DNA from: Bifidobacterium breve | Lineage (GTDB): Bacteria; Actinomycetota; Acidimicrobiia; Acidimicrobiales; Ilumatobacteraceae | Direction of reading: 5' to 3' | Assembly (NCBI GenBank): GCA_945896935.1 | Contig: CAMDER010000043.1 | Location: forward strand, 1-11,246 | Length of the DNA: 11,246 nt | Shown: piece after piece, positions 6,522 through 11,246 of the stretch | How positions within the stretch are numbered: the stretch's first letter is position 1 | Layout of the letters: every line of letters begins with the position of its first letter | The notes under the pieces: generated by a model | Told to the model about the DNA's origin: nothing | What the model saw: the letters and a program-made list of their open reading frames with translations, nothing else | The model's database searches: none | Translations under genes and position numbers: made by a program

Positions 6522-6806
6522 TCACTCAACGGGGGCAACAAAGTCCATGTCTTCCATGCAGTGGCGCGGCGCCACTGGGTCTTCTTCTGGAGCCATGGTC
6601 ATACGTATTTCAACCCCACACAAACTGCAGCGATAGCGCACATTGACCTTGCGCAACTCACCCTCGGGGGGTGGGGCGGGCAGAGGCGTGGTCATGCTTC
6701 GGAGTAATCCCACACCGACGCGCCACATGAAGAAAAATATGCAGACGGCTCCGAGAAACCAGATGACTCCGGCAAGGTCAACAGCCAATATTGCTATGAG
6801 CGACAT
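6522..6806 (-). CDS. Small single-helix membrane protein with C-terminal Cys/His knuckle
   Basis: A 94-residue protein I cannot assign to a named family. Residues about 9-32 form one hydrophobic helix. A short proline-rich linker (PLPAPPPEGE) follows. The C-terminal 40 residues hold C60-x-x-C63 and H82-C83, a spacing that would suit a small zinc ribbon or a single metal knuckle, in an acidic setting (APEEDPVAPRHCMEDMDF). The ATG at 6806 lies six bases after the thiolase stop on the same strand, so the two are very likely cotranscribed and perhaps translationally coupled. Topology is unknown: if the positively charged segment after the helix (RVGVGLLR) stays inside, the Cys/His domain is cytoplasmic. 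A functional link to the thiolase is only suggested by adjacency. Ordered ribbon-like residues and operon position make it a believable real gene. Confidence 0.75.
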   Translation of the reverse strand: MSLIAILAVDLAGVIWFLGAVCIFFFMWRVGVGLLRSMTTPLPAPPPEGELRKVNVRYRCSLCGVEIRMTMAPEEDPVAPRHCMEDMDFVAPVE

Positions 6807-6812
6807 CGAGAA

Positions 6813-7982
6813 TCAGCCAAGGCGTTCGATGATGGTGGCGTTAGCCATGCCGCCGCCCTCGCACATAGTCTGGAGACCATAACGACCACCGGTGCGCTCA
6901 AGTTCGTTGAGCAGTGTGGTCATCAAGCGTGCACCAGAACATCCAAGTGGGTGACCTAGGGCGATCGCGCCGCCATTTGGGTTCACGATGTCCATGTTCG
7001 GGTGGAACTCTTTTTCCCATGCCAAAACGACTGAGGCGAATGCTTCGTTAATTTCAACGATGTCAATGTCAGACATCGACAACTTGGCGCGCTCAAGAAC
7101 TTTACGAGTCGCTGGGATGGGTGCAGTCAACATGTAACGCGGATCATCTCCCGCCAATGAGAAGTTCACGAAACGAGCGCGAGGAGTGAGACCAAGAGCA
7201 CGACACTTCTCTTCGCTCATGATCAACAGTGCAGCAGCACCGTCGGTGATTTGCGACGAGTTACCAGCAGTGACTCGGCCGCCTTCGTCTTCGGGACGGA
7301 ACGCGGTCTTTAATTTTCCGAGGCTTTCCATGGTGGTTTCGCGCAAGCCTTCGTCTGTGGTCATCATGTTGCCTTCAGCATCTTTGACTGGCAAGATTTC
7401 GCGCTCAAAGCGACCTTCGGCCGTTGCGCGTGCAGCGCGAGATTGCGACTGCACACCAAAACGGTCCATGTCTTCGCGAGTAATTCCCCATTTATCGGCA
7501 ATCATTTCAGCGGAAATACCTTGTGGAACGAGTCCACCTTGCGGCTGATAGCGAGCACTCACCATCGGACCAAAGGGCCAGCCGTACTTACCATCGGCCA
7601 TTGATGCACCCATCGGAACACGAGTCATCACTTCAACACCGGCAGCAACAACGACGTCGTACGCGCCAGCCATCACACCTTGCGCGGCGAAGTGGGCGGC
7701 CTGTTGCGACGAACCACACTGACGGTCAATGGTGGTGCCAGGAACACTCTCGGGCCAACCAGCGGCCAATACGGCGTTACGACCAATGTTGGTCGACTGT
7801 TCGCCAGTCTGCATCACACAACCCATCACGACATCATCGATGATGCCGGGATCAATACCCGTGCGCTCAATCAGTGCGTTCATCGTTTCGGCCATGAGGT
7901 CGACAGGGTGCCAATCTTTCAATTTGCCGTTTCGGCGACCGAGTGGCGTGCGAATGGCATCAACAATGACTGCGTTAAACAT
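6813..7982 (-). CDS. Acetyl-CoA C-acyltransferase (thiolase), FadA5-like
   Basis: A 389-residue thiolase, close to the usual length, catalysing either thiolytic cleavage of 3-ketoacyl-CoA or the reverse condensation. Catalytic residues are present: nucleophile C89 in DRQCGSSQQAA, N312 in EINEAFASV, H344 in GHPLGCSGAR and C374 in MCEGGGMANA. The sequence reads most like the FadA5/FadA6 branch of actinobacterial thiolases, recalled from shared blocks such as GLRETTM, GNSSQITDGAAA and DIDIVEINEAFASVVL; members include the M. tuberculosis enzyme acting on sterol side chains. Substrate cannot be read from this alone, and no other sterol or beta-oxidation genes are in the window. ATG 7982 was chosen because GGGAG lies five bases upstream, one of the few clear Shine-Dalgarno sites here; a TTG at 7994 in frame would bury that site in the coding sequence. 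It is followed after six bases by the small Cys/His membrane protein. Confidence 0.92.
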   Translation of the reverse strand: MFNAVIVDAIRTPLGRRNGKLKDWHPVDLMAETMNALIERTGIDPGIIDDVVMGCVMQTGEQSTNIGRNAVLAAGWPESVPGTTIDRQCGSSQQAAHFAAQGVMAGAYDVVVAAGVEVMTRVPMGASMADGKYGWPFGPMVSARYQPQGGLVPQGISAEMIADKWGITREDMDRFGVQSQSRAARATAEGRFEREILPVKDAEGNMMTTDEGLRETTMESLGKLKTAFRPEDEGGRVTAGNSSQITDGAAALLIMSEEKCRALGLTPRARFVNFSLAGDDPRYMLTAPIPATRKVLERAKLSMSDIDIVEINEAFASVVLAWEKEFHPNMDIVNPNGGAIALGHPLGCSGARLMTTLLNELERTGGRYGLQTMCEGGGMANATIIERLG

Positions 7983-8042
7983 GGTGTCTCCCAAAAGATG
8001 TTCTTGGCCTTCAGTCTGCTGTGTCGAGCTTGATCCAAACGA

Positions 8043-8071
8043 ATTTTGGTCATTGAACTTTGGTAACTCAA
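8043..8071 (-). promoter_or_regulatory. Candidate promoter for the thiolase operon
   Basis: Reading the minus strand, TTGAGT (8066-8071) and CAAAAT (8043-8048) are separated by 17 bases and would give a leader of roughly 50-55 bases before ATG 7982. Each hexamer matches the sigma-70 consensus at four of six positions, so this is only a plausible promoter. It lies in the 93-base gap after the membrane-protein gene, the one place where the thiolase pair could have its own start. Confidence 0.3.
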
Positions 8072-8075
8072 CTGG

Positions 8076-9878
8076 CTACGAGAAAGCGTTCAGCGACCAC
8101 CAAAGATCTGGAACCGAGTCGGCTGGGAAAGCGACAATTCCAAAACGAAATCCTGGTTCGGGGGTGCGGGCGTTATAACTGGCCAATTCAGCAGCCGCGT
8201 CCTGATCAATATCGAGTCCCACTAAAGCCAATGCCACCAATGGTGAATCTAAAGACTTGTGAAAATCACCTTGACTAATTGACCGCAATTGATCGGTGAG
8301 GGTGTGTTGTAGCTCACGAACTCGGGCCTCGCTCTCTTGATCAAAGGGCGTAATTTCACTGACGACTGTCGCCCCTGGTTGGGATGCCAGTAAAGAAAAA
8401 GCAATTCCGGTGTCACAAACGAACCACACCGTTGACGCCTCACGTTTCAATGCACGATTACCAAAGACCCATTCAGTACCTGGTTCGATTCCGTTCGGTA
8501 TCCCGCGCTCCTCAAGGTCGTACACGAGCGCCGGGTATAGACCCACAAGTCCCCCGTCGCCCAACTTCAGATTGATTGGGCCACCTGTGGAGTTCTGTTG
8601 ATCAAACTCAACCGCTTGCTTGATGGCGAGGTGCACGTTGTCGGCGTCTGAGGTACTTGTCTTGTTATCTACGGCTGGCAATATCGCACCGACAATATTC
8701 AAGACAAACAGACCTATTGCCACGACAGTGATCATGGGTTGTCGGAATTTCGTGGTGTTGGCAAGAACGACACCCGCTATCCACGCGAACACAAAGATGA
8801 CAATGATTGAGCGCCAGAGAATGACATATGGGATCAAATAACCGCGCACTTGCGCGACCGCAAAAATGCCGGCAACCAGCATCGTCCATATCAATGGCGC
8901 CGAATTCAAGTATTGACGACGAGGTGAGTCTTCGGGCGAACGCCACACCCACACCGTGGTCGCCATGAGAAGCAACACCGCACCGATCAACCACGTCAAT
9001 GAACTAGATGGGGCTTCACCAATAATCCCAACCTCTGATGGTCCAGACAACCATGAGGCGCGCGGACTCATTTCAAACGACATCACCTGTAACGCACGAC
9101 CAAAGCCAATTGAAGGTACATCAGTCGTTACGAAATAGTGAGCAATGTCTCCTAAATTACGAACTGCTTCACGGAGATGAAAAAGATATGGAGTAAAAAG
9201 CAAGAGCGCGGTGGCGATCGGACGGATAATAGATCTTTGGTTTCCTCCGGTCCACCAAAAGACAAGACAAGCCACTAAACCAACCAACCCCACTATGGGC
9301 AGATATCCAACGTGTATCTGTACGACAACTGAAGCCGACACCCACATCAACCACATCGACGCCCGATCGCGTTCGGTGACACCCAGAGCAGCAAACACAA
9401 AGAGAATGAAAAGCGGAAGAGCGAGGTACGGCGTCCAAGCATCAACGCTGGCAATGCGACCGACGCTGACCCAACAAGCGAGCATAGATCCAACACCTAA
9501 GGCACTCCCCCAGGTTCCGCGCAATCGATGTCCCAACCATGCGATCACCACAAGTAATGCACTGGAGTACAACGCGACTCCAGCAAATAGGCCCCACGCT
9601 GCTCCACCAGATAGCCAATGAAATGGGGCGAAAACATAGAAAATCAAGGCTCCTAGATGGTTCCATCCGTGCCAACTGTATTGACCGACCGAAGGAAACG
9701 AGCCAGTTGCCGCGTCTTTGACGAGCAAGGCAAAAACTGCTCGATCGCCCACCAAGATCGCTCCACCGCGCAACGCATTGACCAACGCAACAACTATCGG
9801 AATGATTCCAAAAGCGGAAATCACTAACCAACGCGGAACGCGCTTGAACAGATTCATCGAGTAAATTTGCTGAGTCAC
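8076..9878 (-). CDS. Large polytopic membrane protein, possible GT-C-type glycosyltransferase
   Basis: A 600-residue protein with about 10-12 hydrophobic segments up to residue about 402 and a hydrophilic C-terminal domain of about 200 residues. The first extracytoplasmic loop has an early acidic residue (GDRAVF, D45) followed by GQYSWHGWNHLGALIFYVFAP. This layout, with an Asp soon after helix 1, aromatic-rich loop 1, many helices and a soluble tail, resembles GT-C glycosyltransferases that use polyprenyl-phosphate sugars (PMT or arabinofuranosyltransferase types). I do not recognise a specific family, and the catalytic assignment is inference. The C-terminal domain has LKLGDGGLVGLYPALVYDLEERGI. 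The GTG start at 9878 shares GTGA with the marR stop, so the two are probably cotranslated; an ATG at 9857 is an alternative start. Neither has a clear Shine-Dalgarno. A transporter or other membrane protein cannot be excluded. Confidence 0.7.
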   Translation of the reverse strand: MTQQIYSMNLFKRVPRWLVISAFGIIPIVVALVNALRGGAILVGDRAVFALLVKDAATGSFPSVGQYSWHGWNHLGALIFYVFAPFHWLSGGAAWGLFAGVALYSSALLVVIAWLGHRLRGTWGSALGVGSMLACWVSVGRIASVDAWTPYLALPLFILFVFAALGVTERDRASMWLMWVSASVVVQIHVGYLPIVGLVGLVACLVFWWTGGNQRSIIRPIATALLLFTPYLFHLREAVRNLGDIAHYFVTTDVPSIGFGRALQVMSFEMSPRASWLSGPSEVGIIGEAPSSSLTWLIGAVLLLMATTVWVWRSPEDSPRRQYLNSAPLIWTMLVAGIFAVAQVRGYLIPYVILWRSIIVIFVFAWIAGVVLANTTKFRQPMITVVAIGLFVLNIVGAILPAVDNKTSTSDADNVHLAIKQAVEFDQQNSTGGPINLKLGDGGLVGLYPALVYDLEERGIPNGIEPGTEWVFGNRALKREASTVWFVCDTGIAFSLLASQPGATVVSEITPFDQESEARVRELQHTLTDQLRSISQGDFHKSLDSPLVALALVGLDIDQDAAAELASYNARTPEPGFRFGIVAFPADSVPDLWWSLNAFS

Positions 9879-10321
9879 TTTTTGAATGGAGACACTTTTG
9901 TCAGCGCACGAACCATGGTGCTGACTTCGGTTTCGGTGAGACCACTCGCAAACTCGCGTTGAATTGCCCGCCTATAAAGAATGTTCGAGTCGCGCCAAAC
10001 CAATCGTCCCATACGCGTCAGTCGCACCATGACCGCGCGGTTGTCTTCAACGGTTGGAGCCTCTTCTCGGGTGACATACCCCCGCTCAACAAGTGAGTCA
10101 ATGCGCCGTGACAAGCTACTTGGGACCGCCGAAAGTATTTCGCACAATTCTTTGACTCGCATCTGGTCATTGCTATGAGCGAGAGCCGCAAGTAAATCAA
10201 ATTGTGGCAAAGCCAAGTGAAACTCGTCAAACATCTCGGCTTCAATGCTGCGCGAAACTACCTCACCGACAGTTTGAAATACCCGCCAAAGGGCAACACG
10301 TTCAGCATCAAGACGAGGCAC
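9875..10321 (-). CDS. MarR-family winged-helix transcriptional regulator
   Basis: A 148-residue protein of typical MarR length. Helical dimerisation segments at both ends flank a winged helix: MRVKELCEILSAV (about 54-66), recognition helix PSSLSRRIDSLVERG (67-81), and the wing EDNRAVMVRLT (92-102) followed by the RxG turn (MGR). MarR dimers repress by binding palindromes near their own promoter, and many release DNA when a phenolic or lipophilic ligand binds. Here the GTG start is placed exactly where a good promoter would begin transcription. The downstream membrane-protein gene overlaps the stop by four bases and is the most likely regulated partner; the thiolase further on could also be a target. 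No ligand can be inferred. A shorter start is unlikely because residues 9-30 form the usual first dimer helix. Confidence 0.88.
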   Translation of the reverse strand: MPRLDAERVALWRVFQTVGEVVSRSIEAEMFDEFHLALPQFDLLAALAHSNDQMRVKELCEILSAVPSSLSRRIDSLVERGYVTREEAPTVEDNRAVMVRLTRMGRLVWRDSNILYRRAIQREFASGLTETEVSTMVRALTKVSPFKK

Positions 10322-10327
10322 TGCAAA

Positions 10328-10356
10328 AGACTAACCAATTGTCAGTGCGTTGTCAC
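10328..10356 (-). promoter_or_regulatory. Leaderless promoter of the marR operon
   Basis: Reading the minus strand, GTGACA (10351-10356; five of six matches to TTGACA) and TAGTCT (10328-10333; fits TANNNT) are separated by 17 bases. The start codon GTG begins six bases after the -10, so transcription should begin at or next to it and no Shine-Dalgarno exists. A direct repeat of TGACAA with an 11-base period (10339-10344 and 10350-10355) covers the -35 and spacer and could be a regulator site. Confidence 0.55.
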
Positions 10357-10364
10357 GAGATTGT

Positions 10365-11246
10365 TCAGGTTGCAACAAACGTTGACGCCAACTCAAGTGC
10401 TTGTTCCCATGTGGCACGCTCAGCCAACAACTTTCGAAATGGCATGAGTTGTTTCGGACGACTGACGCCGAGAGCAGCTTTCAAGTAGCCATCTTTTTCA
10501 TACAGCGCAACGAACGAACGGTCTTCAGGTGTGCCGACCACAATATGAGCAGTCTCGTCTCCGTTGGCGCGGCCCAAAAATTGAATCCGCGCACTGAATT
10601 GATCGCTCCAGAAAAATGGGACAGCCGAATACGGCTCGGCTTGCTCACCGCGCGATACCGCAAGCAGGTTTGAAGCCGCGGCAGCACCCTGCTCCGATGC
10701 GGTCGTCCAGTGTTCAACGCGCATTTCTTGGTCGTACAGATTGTTGAACCAGCGACACACATCACCTGCGGCGTAAATACCAAGTACGCCAGCATTGAGT
10801 GTGGTATCGCAAACGACGCCATCGCGTAATTCGAGTCGGGTATTTTCGAGCCATTGCGTGGCTGGGACAACGCCGATGCCGACAACGACAATATCGGCGG
10901 GAACGACTTCGCCGTCGTCTAAGGCCACGCCGCCGACCGCACCAGAGTTGCCTTCCACGAGTCCAGCGACCTTGACGTTAAATCTCATGTCAACGCCGTT
11001 GTCTGTGTGTACCAAGGCAGCGGCATGGCCCATCTCGGCACCGAGACCGCGCATCATTGGCGCTGGTGCACCTTCAAGAACGGTCACTTCACACCCACGA
11101 GTCTTGGCAGTCGCGGCAACTTCAAGTCCGATGAAGCCGGCGCCAATGACTACTACTCGGGCGCCGGGGTTCAAGTCGGCCCGCAAAGCAAGTGAGTCAT
11201 CAAGCGTTCGGACAACGTGTACGCCCGTCCAGTCTGGTTGGTTGGG
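10365..11246 (-). CDS. FAD-dependent ferredoxin-reductase-type NAD(P)H oxidoreductase (5' truncated by window edge)
   Basis: The C-terminal 293 residues of a pyridine-nucleotide flavoprotein; the frame runs unbroken through the window end, so the N-terminal FAD Rossmann motif lies outside. Visible are GVHVVRTLDDSLAL, the NAD-binding Rossmann motif G35-A-G37-F-I-G40-LEVA, GIGVVPATQWLE, and GIYAAGDV (about 157-164), whose Asp contacts FAD. The block PFFWSDQF and the C-terminal reductase domain (FVALYEKDGYLKAALGVSRPKQL) are characteristic of ferredoxin, rhodocoxin or putidaredoxin-type reductases. These pass electrons from NAD(P)H to a ferredoxin serving P450 or Rieske oxygenases; no such partner is visible here. 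Residue numbers count from the window edge. A TTG in frame at 11186 is internal, since conserved sequence continues before it. The stop is 43 bases before the marR start on the same strand. No terminator was recognised in that gap. Confidence 0.92.
   Translation of the reverse strand, partial: PNQPDWTGVHVVRTLDDSLALRADLNPGARVVVIGAGFIGLEVAATAKTRGCEVTVLEGAPAPMMRGLGAEMGHAAALVHTDNGVDMRFNVKVAGLVEGNSGAVGGVALDDGEVVPADIVVVGIGVVPATQWLENTRLELRDGVVCDTTLNAGVLGIYAAGDVCRWFNNLYDQEMRVEHWTTASEQGAAAASNLLAVSRGEQAEPYSAVPFFWSDQFSARIQFLGRANGDETAHIVVGTPEDRSFVALYEKDGYLKAALGVSRPKQLMPFRKLLAERATWEQALELASTFVAT

Noticed and set aside
7186..7548. 120-codon plus-strand frame opposite the thiolase
   Set aside because: Complementary-strand shadow of a well-supported thiolase with intact catalytic residues.
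7983..7994. TTG start for the thiolase at 7994
   Set aside because: It would place the clear GGGAG ribosome site within the coding sequence; ATG 7982 with five-base spacing is better.
9211..9621. 136-codon plus-strand frame opposite the polytopic membrane protein
   Set aside because: Antisense shadow of a hydrophobic coding region; rich in Thr/Arg/Pro with no motif, Shine-Dalgarno or promoter.

Overview
The window looks like chromosomal DNA from a moderate-GC member of the Actinomycetota. The gene order pstP-rodA-pbpA-pknB, then trpG facing the other way, then crgA, is the same neighbourhood found near dnaA/oriC in mycobacteria and relatives. CrgA and PASTA-repeat PknB of this type point to actinobacteria. 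The base composition, well below Streptomyces or Mycobacterium, together with the missing pknA, suggests Acidimicrobiia or a similar lineage; that finer placement is inference.

Region 1 (1-5404, plus strand) is the peptidoglycan-growth and signalling cluster. It holds the C-terminal end of the PP2C phosphatase PstP, the SEDS glycosyltransferase RodA, the class B penicillin-binding protein PbpA, and the Ser/Thr kinase PknB with four PASTA domains. The first three are chained by GTGA stop/start overlaps, and pknB follows after 80 bases. Kinase and phosphatase form the on/off pair, and RodA and PbpA are the polymerase and transpeptidase of one wall-synthesis complex.

Region 2 (5405-6521) holds trpG/pabA on the minus strand, convergent with pknB, and crgA on the plus strand, divergent from trpG. 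A 133-base convergent gap follows. It contains a candidate crgA terminator, an exact actinobacterial-type DnaA box and a 15-base inverted repeat.

Region 3 (6522-11246) is entirely minus strand and metabolic or accessory. In transcription order it holds a 5'-truncated ferredoxin-reductase-type FAD/NAD oxidoreductase, a MarR-family regulator with a good leaderless promoter, a large polytopic membrane protein of GT-C-like architecture overlapping marR by four bases, a FadA5-like thiolase, and a small membrane protein with a Cys/His knuckle six bases after the thiolase.

No mobile element, CRISPR array, tRNA or rRNA was seen. Most of the window is conserved housekeeping DNA and I do not see a convincing new multi-gene system. 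The less understood parts are the MarR/membrane-protein pair, the thiolase-linked Cys/His membrane protein, and some local features of pknB and of the crgA downstream gap.
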